Source: a virus | Virus record (IMG/VR): IMGVR_UViG_3300045932_000323 | Coordinates: 1 to 20,161 of that record | Reading direction: 5' to 3' (one strand) | Length of the DNA stretch: 20,161 nucleotides | Part shown: positions 6,530 through 12,438 of the stretch, in pieces | Layout: every line of letters begins with the position of its first letter | Position numbering within the stretch: the first letter of the stretch is position 1 | Translations under genes and position numbers: made by a program | Notes under the pieces: model-generated | Databases searched by the model: none | What the model saw: only the letters and a program-made list of their open reading frames with translations | Told to the model about the DNA's origin: nothing

Positions 6530-8155
6530 CGGTGCAGTCTGAATGCCACTGGACCAGTCCATCTGATCGTGTTGGTAAAGCTGCAGCTTCCCATCCTCGT
6601 CCCACTCGACCCCTTTCCTGTAGTACTCCAGCCCTTCCTCCACGGCCATCGCCACCGCGTCCAGATCATCATCATGATCGACCAGAGGATATCGGGAGAA
6701 TTGCGAAATCAGCTCCACCTGCGTCGCATGCATGTAGAAGGCGCCTTGTGATGCTACCTGCGCTAATGTCTGCACGATCCTGTGTCGCTTCTTCCTCATC
6801 TCCGTTACAGGGTTAATCGGCACGAAGACCCTAGTCTCCCGCATCTTCCGCTCGAGCAAATACTGTAGGGTCCTCTGATAGTTGTTCGCCTCAACTCTAC
6901 AGGAGGTGGGCTTCCACTTCTGTACCAGGTTAATGAAGGTGTTCTCCGTCCAATCTGGTTGGTGCCCGCGGTTCCTCTGGATCTCGAGCACGAAGAACAT
7001 CCCGCGGTAGAGGCCCACCACGGCCAGTACCTCGAAGTCCTTCTTGGAGAACATCTCGGCGATCTGCCTACCCGATGGAGGCGGAACCGGATCAATCCCG
7101 ATGAAGGTTACGAGCTGAGCCTGTGGATCTAGGTTATCCCAAAACCTCGCCCACGAAGGTTTGAAATCCATTAGCTCGTCTGCAATGATGGTAACTTCTT
7201 TCTCCCGCATCCAGAGCATCACCTGGCCTCTGGCAACGTGGGCTTGCTTCTCTGCCAGGAGTGTCTCTGTGGGGAACCTCGAGGGCCAGCTACTTTCCCC
7301 GTTGGGGAGAAAGCAACCGTAGGACCTATTTGCCCAGGTCGGATCCTTCTCGCACTGCGATACGAGGTCCCCATCAATGAACGGCGTTTGCGACAGCACC
7401 ATCATAGCCTCGGGACATTCTGTCCTGGGCGCAAGGCTCTGGGCCAGCGCAGAGAAAAATCTTTCCTCCGTCCTCTCTCTCTGCTCATCTGATGCAGTGT
7501 TCTCCTCATCGCACGGATCATCTACTACAATCAGGTCAGGCCGGTAATCATCTATATTCAACCCTCGAGTTTGTCCAGTAATTCCCAGGGCAACTATAGC
7601 ACAAGACTGCTGAAGTGCCCTCGAGTATATCTCAATCCACTCATCTGTCCACTTGCTCCCCGGTTCTACCCCATAGACCGAGCGCAGCAGTTCATTCTCC
7701 TCCACCTGCTTCTTAATCCACCTCACCGACTGAATACTATGCCGCTGCGAAACCGAGACAAAAATACAAGTTCTCGAGATCCCGTACACGGCCCTCTTGA
7801 GGGTGAAGGTGCGTAAGCGGGTTGTCTTCGCTGACCCTCTGAACATTTTGAGGGCGACGAATTGGTACTTGTGCGACTCGAGGAGCCTCCAAACATCCTG
7901 GTCGAAGACCGGAAAGTCCTGTCTGAAGGTTTTGGGGAAGAAGGTGGTGCAGAATAGCTGCGGATTCAGGGCACACAGCTCGACCAGCTCCTCAACATCA
8001 ACCTGGTTCGTCCGAGCCTCCCGAGCGTCAGGACCTGTGCTCAACCGAGCGCCCTCGGCGCTTGGCTTAGGTGCTGCCGAGAGGGCCTGTAGGACCGCCA
8101 GTCCTGGGTTTGTCCTCTGCCAGTACGATGAGGCTGAGCCCGGTGAATCCTGCAT
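6527..8155 (-). CDS. terL: Terminase large subunit
   Basis: The 542-residue product is the packaging motor and nuclease. The ATPase part shows Walker A FRGSAKTT (105-112) and Walker B LIVVDDP (208-214), with a motif III-like VLSQTP (253-258). The RNase H-like nuclease part shows GIDPV (Asp355), VEANNYQ (Glu422) and HDDDLDAVAMA (494-504) as the acidic triad. Length is normal. The start at 8155 overlaps the upstream nuclease gene by 89 nt. The first 50 residues are low-complexity and include a palindrome-encoded stretch PKPSAEGARLS (29-39). A TTG at Leu38 is the only later in-frame alternative before the ATPase core, so the true start is uncertain. Confidence 0.93.
   Translation of the reverse strand: MQDSPGSASSYWQRTNPGLAVLQALSAAPKPSAEGARLSTGPDAREARTNQVDVEELVELCALNPQLFCTTFFPKTFRQDFPVFDQDVWRLLESHKYQFVALKMFRGSAKTTRLRTFTLKRAVYGISRTCIFVSVSQRHSIQSVRWIKKQVEENELLRSVYGVEPGSKWTDEWIEIYSRALQQSCAIVALGITGQTRGLNIDDYRPDLIVVDDPCDEENTASDEQRERTEERFFSALAQSLAPRTECPEAMMVLSQTPFIDGDLVSQCEKDPTWANRSYGCFLPNGESSWPSRFPTETLLAEKQAHVARGQVMLWMREKEVTIIADELMDFKPSWARFWDNLDPQAQLVTFIGIDPVPPPSGRQIAEMFSKKDFEVLAVVGLYRGMFFVLEIQRNRGHQPDWTENTFINLVQKWKPTSCRVEANNYQRTLQYLLERKMRETRVFVPINPVTEMRKKRHRIVQTLAQVASQGAFYMHATQVELISQFSRYPLVDHDDDLDAVAMAVEEGLEYYRKGVEWDEDGKLQLYQHDQMDWSSGIQTAP
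8040..8071 (-). repeat. Stop-anchored hairpin inside the terminase coding start
   Basis: On the transcribed strand the upstream nuclease gene's stop TAA (8069-8067) is followed by GCC, then AAGCGCC-GAG-GGCGCTCGGTTGAG. The same bases are in frame within the large terminase gene, where they read as PKPSAEGARLS. The element has the standard spacing of 3 nt from the stop. Confidence 0.75.
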
Positions 8156-8522
8156 CTAGCGGGTTCCGCACAGCGATGGGGTCTTCCGGTAGCTGATCGA
8201 GCAGCTCTGCTGCTGGGTAGTAGGCAGAAATGATGAGGTCTCGAACTCGCGCAGCTGGCATTGCCTTGCGAAGCAGAGGTCCGTATACATGCCGCAGCTG
8301 CCACCACGACCTGAGACTGACATTGAGTTTGATCTCAACCAGGATAAGTGAATGCTGACAGAGGATGATTGCATCAGGATGCAGAGCACCTGATTCTCCG
8401 TCAGCCATTTCGTATCTGAGTCTTGCATCATCTATCACCCTTTCCCCGAGACCTCGCTTGAGCCACCCTAGAATCTGCTCTTCATACAACCTCCCACGAA
8501 TTCTCTTCGGCGCAGTTGGCAT
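8067..8522 (-). CDS. PD-(D/E)XK nuclease between terminase genes
   Basis: The 151-residue product has the core of a PD-(D/E)XK nuclease. LHPDAIIL (47-54, Asp50) is followed by LILVEIKLN (59-67, Glu63 and Lys65), and a Gln75/Tyr80 pair lies in the next helix. The fold usually cuts or nicks DNA. I chose the ATG at 8522 (MPTAPKRIRG); the frame stays open upstream to a TTG at 8747 but there it only shadows the small-terminase gene. It overlaps the small-terminase 3' end by 41 nt and the large-terminase start by 89 nt. A role in packaging or DNA-end processing is an inference from position. HNH enzymes are the commoner nucleases at this site in phages. Confidence 0.7.
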   Translation of the reverse strand: MPTAPKRIRGRLYEEQILGWLKRGLGERVIDDARLRYEMADGESGALHPDAIILCQHSLILVEIKLNVSLRSWWQLRHVYGPLLRKAMPAARVRDLIISAYYPAAELLDQLPEDPIAVRNPLDAGFTGLSLIVLAEDKPRTGGPTGPLGST

Positions 8523-9102
8523 CTGCGGCCGGTGCTTCGAGCGCTGGAACTGGACCCGTTTGAGCTTCGTCAGCAGCAGGCTTTGATGGGACGTCACTGG
8601 CCTCGTAGCTGGTTCGCTGGAGTTCCCTTGCCCTGGCCAGCTGGTCTCCGTTGACGTGGACATGTAGATGCCGTTGCGGCTCCTCTCCTCGATGCTGACT
8701 GCCATAACCGATTGCTCCGAGCAACGTGGGTGCTGCTCCCAGTACAAATTTCTCCGATGCCTGCCCGCCTTTGAACCTCCTATCCATATCCTCCAGCATC
8801 CGATGGGTAACGCTGTATAGCCTCTCTTCCATCGCCCCTACGACTCTGGCCCTGTGGGCCTCTTGGTGCTGTCGGAGCTCCAGCTGAAACATGTCCGACC
8901 TGACCACCCTCTGAACCCAAACCGTGGTGTACCCGAGCGCTTGCGCTATCTCCGTGATGGGCTTGTGCGGATTGGCCAGGACATACGTCAGTATCTCGTG
9001 ATGGCGCCGGCCGACCGAGGTGACCGATGTCACCGCCTTCTGCGAGGAAAGCGGTCTGCCCTCCGTCGCCGTTATGGGAACTGCCTTCACTCCGGGTAGC
9101 AT
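8482..9102 (-). CDS. terS: Terminase small subunit candidate
   Basis: The 206-residue product has a helix-turn-helix-like segment at about 48-70 (PITEIAQALGYTTVWVQRVV) followed by charged helices (70-110), as in small terminase subunits that recognise the packaging site. The C-terminal 60 residues are Ala/Pro/Glu-rich and probably disordered. It lies just before the nuclease and large terminase, the usual order. Sequence similarity to a specific family is not certain. A generic DNA-binding regulator is the alternative, but the position makes the terminase role more likely. Confidence 0.75.
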   Translation of the reverse strand: MLPGVKAVPITATEGRPLSSQKAVTSVTSVGRRHHEILTYVLANPHKPITEIAQALGYTTVWVQRVVRSDMFQLELRQHQEAHRARVVGAMEERLYSVTHRMLEDMDRRFKGGQASEKFVLGAAPTLLGAIGYGSQHRGEEPQRHLHVHVNGDQLARARELQRTSYEASDVPSKPAADEAQTGPVPALEAPAADANCAEENSWEVV

Positions 9103-9122
9103 CTCTTTCCTCCGGCTTCCGC

Positions 9123-9554
9123 TTACCTCGTCTGCCGCCAGATGGACTTGTTCGCCTCTTCCAGGTTCCCGATATGCACCGACATGTTCTTCGTCTGCTC
9201 CTGCAATCTTGCCGTATAATCCTCTAGCGAATTAACCGATCCTCCTAAAGCATTCGTCACCGCCGTTAATCCTGCAATATCACGCCCCAGCCCTGCTACT
9301 TCAATCTGGTTCGCTTTCGATTGCGCCAGATATTCCACCACTCCTGCCAGCTTCACCAGCGTCGCTGCATCCGCCTTGTTATCTATATCCGCCCTCATGT
9401 TGAAAACGTACCAGGCGACAGTTCCGAGCTGAAAAATAAAGGCCAGCCAAACCGGGGCATTCCCGTTCAGCTTTCCCAGCAACCCCCTTCTCTCCTCCCC
9501 CATATATTCCTCCGACCTTCGTTGCCTTCTCTCTGGTCCGCGATAGGGAGGCAT
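9123..9554 (-). CDS. Membrane-anchored coiled-coil protein, first gene of late operon
   Basis: The 143-residue product has a very basic N-terminus (PERRQRRSEE, residues 7-16) and one membrane helix at about 33-52 (PVWLAFIFQLGTVAWYVF). A long alanine/asparagine-rich helical region follows (55-143), likely coiled coil. The layout suggests a cytosolic tail, an inner-membrane anchor and an extracytoplasmic or trimeric stalk. It is the first gene after the late promoter at 9632-9660 and lies 20 nt before the small-terminase gene. A holin-associated or envelope role is possible, but no family is recognised. Confidence 0.7.
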   Translation of the reverse strand: MPPYRGPERRQRRSEEYMGEERRGLLGKLNGNAPVWLAFIFQLGTVAWYVFNMRADIDNKADAATLVKLAGVVEYLAQSKANQIEVAGLGRDIAGLTAVTNALGGSVNSLEDYTARLQEQTKNMSVHIGNLEEANKSIWRQTR

Positions 9555-9631
9555 CTAAGTTTCCGCAGAAAGGGTTGCGAAGCTTAGCTTTGCGTAGCAA
9601 GACGTAATCCCGAAAGAACCCCGTCCCGATT

Positions 9632-9660
9632 ATTATAAGAGAGGTCACGAGGCGGTGCAA
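9632..9660 (-). promoter_or_regulatory. Sigma70-type promoter of the leftward late operon
   Basis: Read on the minus strand, TTGCAC (9660-9655) and a perfect TATAAT (9637-9632) are separated by 17 nt. The start of transcription would be near 9625, giving a leader of about 70 nt to the gene at 9554. The -35 box matches only the TTG half, so an activator may help. No other good promoter is visible before the late genes. Confidence 0.6.
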
Positions 9661-9772
9661 TAGGAAAATGAATTCGGGAATACGCTAAGACCCAAAAACC
9701 TCCAAACTCCCCCGTGTGGCCACAGATGACGGACCGACCGCCCGCCTGGGGAGGATGCCCTGCCCGAGCGGA

Positions 9773-9807
9773 CAAAGGAAAGGCCGAGAACCTTTCGGCG
9801 CTCGGCC
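9773..9807 (-). terminator. Rho-independent terminator after the 9842-10351 gene
   Basis: On the minus strand GGCCGAG (9807-9801) pairs with CTCGGCC (9788-9782). The loop contains CC-GAAA-GG, a GNRA-type mini-stem. The downstream arm is followed by TTTCCTTTG. This fits a factor-independent terminator for the leftward gene, separating it from the late operon. Confidence 0.6.
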
Positions 9808-9822
9808 CCGCCTTGCGGCAGA

Positions 9823-9839
9823 TGCGACAACTTGTCGCA
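9823..9839. repeat. Palindrome TGCGACA-N3-TGTCGCA, copy 1
   Basis: A perfect 7-bp inverted repeat with a 3-nt centre lies 2 nt beyond the stop of the leftward gene at 9842. The same arms recur in the control region at 11015-11031. It could be a binding site for a dimeric regulator, or part of the 3' hairpin structure of this transcript. Confidence 0.55.
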
Positions 9840-9841
9840 GG

Positions 9842-10351
9842 TTACTCCGGGATCAGGGCTCCCAAGTCATCGCCGGTCTGGCCGCGAGCCTCGCGGATTG
9901 CGGCGACGGCCACGGTGATGTCAGGGCGCCGGCGGTACTTCGCGACCTCCTTGGCGTCGAGCCCGTTGATGTACGCCTCGACCTTCGCCCGCTCGCGAAC
10001 CACGCCGGCCTTGGCGAATACTGCCATGGTGGCCTCGACCAGGATGGAGCGATCGATCTCGCGGCCGGCCGACCAGTCGCCGTTCACGAGCGGCGCGTTG
10101 CGGGCCTTGACCATCTCAACGGGATCGCCACCATCGGCGCCGATGCCAGAGATTTCGTCACCGAGCACCTGCCCAAGCCCGTGAAGCGCAAGATGGGTCA
10201 CAATGGCCTTGGGGTAGTCGGAGAGGCTGAACACCAGGGTATCGTTGACGGTCGGATTGCCTTCGCTGTCCTTCTCGCCGAGGAACACCAGGGTAAGAGA
10301 CCTGGCGTTGGCGTCGATCACCTTCGAGAGGCGACGGGTACGGGTTGCCAT
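9842..10351 (-). CDS. Independently transcribed phage protein with LIPE tail
   Basis: The 169-residue product starts at ATG 10351 (MATRTRRLSK), downstream of its own promoter (10400-10428). It is basic at the N-terminus and otherwise mixed alpha/beta, with IVTHLALHGLGQVLGDEI (about 50-68), NGDWSAGRE and PDITVAVAAIREAR near the end. It resembles from memory a group of small phage proteins of unknown function with an 'HGL..LGD ... GDWS' pattern. It ends DDLGALIPE, a tail shared with two other proteins here. Third codon positions look strongly G/C. Own promoter, operator-like palindrome and terminator suggest a moron or a regulatory gene. Function is unknown. Confidence 0.8.
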   Translation of the reverse strand: MATRTRRLSKVIDANARSLTLVFLGEKDSEGNPTVNDTLVFSLSDYPKAIVTHLALHGLGQVLGDEISGIGADGGDPVEMVKARNAPLVNGDWSAGREIDRSILVEATMAVFAKAGVVRERAKVEAYINGLDAKEVAKYRRRPDITVAVAAIREARGQTGDDLGALIPE

Positions 10352-10369
10352 TTGGGTATTCCGATTTCG

Positions 10370-10390
10370 GATCGGACCCAATGTCCGATC
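10370..10390. promoter_or_regulatory. Operator-like palindrome at the 9842-10351 promoter
   Basis: GATCGGAC and GTCCGATC form a perfect 8-bp inverted repeat with a 5-nt centre. It lies at the expected transcription start and leader of the leftward promoter, between the -10 box and the start codon at 10351. This position suits a repressor-binding site or a leader hairpin. Confidence 0.5.
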
Positions 10391-10399
10391 ACCATCGGG

Positions 10400-10428
10400 A
10401 CCATACGATAAGCGAGATGTCATGTCAA
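10400..10428 (-). promoter_or_regulatory. Sigma70-type promoter of the 9842-10351 gene
   Basis: On the minus strand TTGACA (10428-10423) and TATGGT (10405-10400) are spaced 17 nt apart. The -35 box is perfect and the -10 box matches 4 of 6. The layout closely resembles the promoter at 15714-15742 (TTGACA, 17 nt, TATGTT), and both serve apparently independent genes. Confidence 0.65.
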
Positions 10429-10431
10429 GAA

Positions 10432-10581
10432 TTATTTTCGGGATGGAGCTAGGTTCTGTCTCACGCGCGCGTTCTTCTTCTTGGGGCCGGGATCGGGTCG
10501 AATGGCGATTGCCGGGCCACCGGGCACCGTGGACGCGATCGGCCGGGTTCCGGCCACCACCATGCCCATCGGCGCCGACAT
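10432..10581 (-). CDS. Possible 49-residue basic protein
   Basis: A GC-rich frame encodes MSAPMGMVVAGTRPIASTVP and ends PKKKNARVRQNLAPSRK. Third positions are mostly G/C and the tail is strongly basic. It stops 4 nt before the -35 box of the next leftward promoter. No ribosome-binding site is visible before the ATG, and a plus-strand frame over the same bases (10502-10765) also looks partly coding. It may be a real small gene, a remnant of an acquired gene, or an artefact of high GC. Confidence 0.35.
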   Translation of the reverse strand: MSAPMGMVVAGTRPIASTVPGGPAIAIRPDPGPKKKNARVRQNLAPSRK

Positions 10582-10590
10582 CGCCCACGG

Positions 10591-10619
10591 CCACGTATGG
10601 CCCGGCAAACGATACGTGG
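10591..10619. repeat. Inverted repeat CCACGTAT ... ATACGTGG
   Basis: Eight-base perfect arms are separated by 13 nt. The right arm continues as ATACGTGGTCTTTTCC (10612-10627), matching one half of the 40-nt element found at 48, 10706 and 14799, so this looks like a half copy or an extra binding site about 100 bp away from the full copy at 10706. Confidence 0.4.
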
Positions 10620-10705
10620 TCTTTTCCGCACCTCCCTCCCCATCCCCAAAACAACAACAAAGCTACTTCCCCACCTCTAAAACAACAATAAACCTACCGA
10701 AATGT

Positions 10706-10745
10706 AGAATACGTGATGTTGCAGCTATGTCGAACCACGCATTGC
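10706..10745. repeat. 40-nt palindromic element, copy 2
   Basis: It matches copy 1 over the same 40-nt length, with GAATACGTG on the left and TCGAACCACGCATTGC on the right. On the minus strand it would read ATG CGT GGT TCG ACA TAG, so here it cannot start a long protein. That argues the conserved unit is a DNA or RNA element and not a peptide. Confidence 0.7.
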
Positions 10746-10755
10746 CGCATATCGT

Positions 10756-10794
10756 GTTACCCTAATATCCCCTATGGTTACCCTAATATCCCCT
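10756..10794. repeat. Two 18-bp direct repeats, 21-bp period
   Basis: GTTACCCTAATATCCCCT occurs perfectly at 10756-10773 and 10777-10794, two helical turns apart. The reverse complement of the core reappears with small changes at 10955-10970 (AGGGTGATATTAGGGG). The repeats therefore bracket the AT-rich patch in inverted orientation, as iterons or initiator sites might. Confidence 0.65.
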
Positions 10795-10935
10795 CTGTTC
10801 CTATGATTTTCCATTTTACGCCCCCCTCACCCCCCGGACCTTACCCCCCCTTACCTTAAAAAAAAAATTATACATATAGGTATTGTAAGATAGGGTGAGA
10901 TAAGGTCCGAGATGGGGACCCAAAATCGATCGACA

Positions 10936-11009
10936 TAGGGACACAGGGGACTTTAGGGTGATATTAGGGGACATTAGGGAAACATAGGGAACATGTAGGG
11001 GAAATTGGG
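10936..11009. repeat. Helically phased TAGGG-type repeats
   Basis: Eight G-runs begin at 10938, 10946, 10956, 10967, 10977, 10987, 10998 and 11007, mostly within variants of CATAGGGAC or ATTAGGGGA. Spacing is close to 10-11 bp, one helical turn. They could be iterons, a cooperative protein-binding array or a G-quadruplex-forming tract. Confidence 0.6.
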
Positions 11010-11014
11010 CATGG

Positions 11015-11031
11015 TGCGACAAAATGTCGCA
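11015..11031. repeat. Palindrome TGCGACA-N3-TGTCGCA, copy 2
   Basis: The arms are identical to the 9823-9839 palindrome, with centre AAA here and ACT there. It directly follows the phased G-runs and precedes the first rightward gene, a suitable place for an operator controlling early transcription or for an initiator site. Confidence 0.55.
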
Positions 11032-11118
11032 TATTCCCATGCGGCAACACGTGATAACATCGCTTTGCCTTCGGCAATAAGCAAACGGAGATGCTTCATG
11101 CTTTCCCAACGCCACACG

Positions 11119-11143
11119 CCTGAGCACGAAGTGCTCGGTTGAG
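11119..11143 (+). repeat. Hairpin of the stop-anchored family, early leader copy
   Basis: CCT-GAGCAC-GAA-GTGCTC-GGTTGAG has the family's arms and GGTTGAG tail but no stop codon 3 nt before it. It lies in the leader of the first rightward gene, 14 nt before the ATG at 11158. The stem differs from the GCGCC/GGCGC copies by paired changes. Confidence 0.7.
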
Positions 11144-11157
11144 GATGGAGAATGACA

Positions 11158-11283
11158 ATGCACGAAAGGGATCACTCAAAGGATCGCGGTTTCCTGGCCA
11201 GTGAAATGGGTCATGGCTTCTGGCCGACTCCATCAACATGTCGGCACCGACGCCTGTGCCGAGGCGGGAGGGTGACTTCATGA
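11158..11283 (+). CDS. Possible 41-residue leader protein
   Basis: The frame begins MHERDHSKDRGFLASEMGHG, contains a GFWPTPS stretch and ends in an Arg-rich tail. GGATGGAG lies 7 nt before the ATG. Its stop overlaps the next gene's start as ATGA (11280-11283), consistent with translational coupling. No family is recognised. The coupling and ribosome-binding site support it, but a non-functional leader frame is equally possible. Confidence 0.45.
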   Translation: MHERDHSKDRGFLASEMGHGFWPTPSTCRHRRLCRGGRVTS

Positions 11284-11723
11284 TAACTCCTTTTCAAGAC
11301 GCAGCTCGCGGGTGGGCATTCGCTGACGCAGCAGGCCTAAAGCAGCGCATCGCTCGGGCAGGGCCTCTAGCCTCCAACGAGATCGAACAGAATGTGCTCC
11401 GAGTCATGAAGGAATGCCTTGCCGAGATGGAGCCCTCAGCCTCGCAACCAGCGCTCGAACCGATGCAGGTCATACCAGGCAGAAACTCCATGACGGTGAT
11501 CCTGCAATCGGGCGAACGGGTCCTCGTCTGCTCGCCGCAGCAGCTCTGGCACGTCCTTCAGACCGGGAAAGCGCCCCAAAGAGTCGAGCGGTTGGTAGGC
11601 GCTAGGCCGAGCCCACAGTTCGACGACGGGAAGATCACCAAACTGCGGCCCGGGATGAGAGGAGTTAGCCGCGTCACAGGCCGAGCCTTGCACAAGGACC
11701 TAGCCGACCTCATACCGGAATAG
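11280..11723 (+). CDS. Early protein of unknown function with LIPE tail
   Basis: The 147-residue product is read from ATG 11280 (MITPFQDAARGW), because GGAGG at 11267-11271 is 8 nt upstream; an ATG at 11238 lacks a ribosome-binding site. An alanine-rich helical N-terminus (residues 5-45) is followed by likely beta strands, MTVILQSGERVLVCSPQQLW (about 70-89), and a basic C-terminal third. The last residues are KDLADLIPE, nearly identical to the tail of the 19084-19296 protein. No catalytic motif is recognised. Confidence 0.7.
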   Translation: MITPFQDAARGWAFADAAGLKQRIARAGPLASNEIEQNVLRVMKECLAEMEPSASQPALEPMQVIPGRNSMTVILQSGERVLVCSPQQLWHVLQTGKAPQRVERLVGARPSPQFDDGKITKLRPGMRGVSRVTGRALHKDLADLIPE

Positions 11724-11728
11724 CAGCT

Positions 11729-11956
11729 ATGAGCAGCATGAGCTCCGGCAAGATGCCTCCCAACGTCGAGGTCGTCTATTCTCCCAGCGGCTATCGCTGG
11801 ATCTATGATCCTTATGCGCATCCCGCTCGACGTTGGACCTGTACAGGCTTTCGGACCTATTCCCCAACGGAGCTTCAACCCTACGCGGAGCTCTCTGAGG
11901 ACGAACACGAATTGGAGCCCGAGGGCGAGGGCTTCGGCGGTGGGCTTGAGCCATGA
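11729..11956 (+). CDS. Small acidic protein of unknown function
   Basis: The 75-residue product begins MSSMSSGKMPPNVEVVYSPS, has an aromatic centre (YRWIYDPYAHPARRW) and an acidic, glycine-rich tail. It follows the preceding stop by 5 nt and overlaps the next gene's start (ATGA at 11953-11956), so it is likely co-translated. The ribosome-binding site is weak. No family is recognised. Confidence 0.6.
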   Translation: MSSMSSGKMPPNVEVVYSPSGYRWIYDPYAHPARRWTCTGFRTYSPTELQPYAELSEDEHELEPEGEGFGGGLEP

Positions 11957-12414
11957 TCCTCACCGATCGCGAGATCCGTGCGCTGCGCTGTATCGACCAA
12001 GCCTTGACGGTGGCCAATCAATCTGCCTTGGGGAGACAAGTAATGCCGACCTCTTTCCATCCCAACTGCGTCCGAACCCGAGAGATCCTCTCCCGTCTGC
12101 GCCAGCTCACCAACAAGAGTACCAATCCGTGGTTCCTCACCCCAAATGGCTTCATTCGCCGAGTCCTCCACATTGATGGGTCTCCTCCTCTCTGCCAATG
12201 CCCGATCACTGCAGTTTGTGATCCGCTTGGCCTCTTGAACCTCGAGACCTGCCAGTGGGGCTACGCAGCAAGACACCTAGGTCGACGGCCCAAAGGGCTC
12301 AGGCCCTTCATCAACGCCGCCGACAACTACCCGCCCTATTCACTCAAGCTGCGATGGGAGATCCTCTTAGCTTGCCGTCTGCCTCTTCCCTCCAACGACG
12401 AAGCGCTCGGTTGA
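11953..12414 (+). CDS. Cysteine-containing protein of unknown function
   Basis: The 153-residue product has a basic helical N-terminus (ILTDREIRALRCIDQAL) and a cysteine-rich centre, PLCQCPITAVCDPLGLLN, with another Cys shortly after. A helical end follows with NAADNYPPYSLKLRWEILLA. The Cys spacing could bind a metal, but no standard zinc-finger spacing is clear. The gene is coupled to its upstream neighbour by a 4-nt overlap. Its stop TGA lies inside a degenerate copy of the hairpin tail (GGTTGAG). Family unknown. Confidence 0.65.
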   Translation: MILTDREIRALRCIDQALTVANQSALGRQVMPTSFHPNCVRTREILSRLRQLTNKSTNPWFLTPNGFIRRVLHIDGSPPLCQCPITAVCDPLGLLNLETCQWGYAARHLGRRPKGLRPFINAADNYPPYSLKLRWEILLACRLPLPSNDEALG

Positions 12415-12415
12415 G
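12401..12415 (+). repeat. Degenerate hairpin-family copy
   Basis: AAGCGCTCGGTTGAG keeps the right side and tail of the family but has lost the left arm. Unlike the others, the stop codon of the preceding gene is inside the GGTTGAG tail. It precedes the ATG at 12439 by 23 nt. Confidence 0.45.
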
Positions 12416-12438
12416 TTGCCTAAGAAGGACCAACGCAG

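Larger units (their letters stand above)
9661..9841. other. Intergenic stretch between late promoter and the 9842-10351 gene
   Basis: No gene is seen here. It holds a 10-bp perfect palindrome TGTGGCCACA (9715-9724), a terminator for the leftward gene above it (9773-9807) and a 17-bp operator-like palindrome (9823-9839). Short open frames on both strands lack ribosome-binding sites. Confidence 0.5.
10661..11157. other. Divergent control region, candidate replication origin
   Basis: No convincing gene is seen over about 500 bases. The plus strand is C-rich on the left (direct repeats at 10756-10794, then C6-C7 runs at 10821-10850). It passes an A10 tract and AT-rich patch (10858-10880) and becomes G-rich on the right (G-runs 10938-11009). 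The strand bias flips at the AT-rich patch, and the flanking operons diverge from here. It also contains a copy of the 40-nt element (10706-10745), the TGCGACA palindrome (11015-11031), a small hairpin TTGCC-TTC-GGCAA (about 11068-11080) and a GAGCAC hairpin (11119-11143). A weak promoter-like TTACCT/TATAGG pair at 10851-10880 may drive the rightward genes. Confidence 0.5.

Noticed and set aside
9715-9724. Ten-base palindrome TGTGGCCACA
   Set aside because: It is a single copy with no clear relation to a promoter. A 10-bp palindrome is expected by chance in a window of this size.
10502-10765. A plus-strand frame with plausible protein text early on
   Set aside because: It runs into low-complexity Pro/Gln and the 40-nt element. 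There is no clear ribosome-binding site, and a competing minus frame fits the gene arrangement better. It is left as part of a finding, not a gene call.
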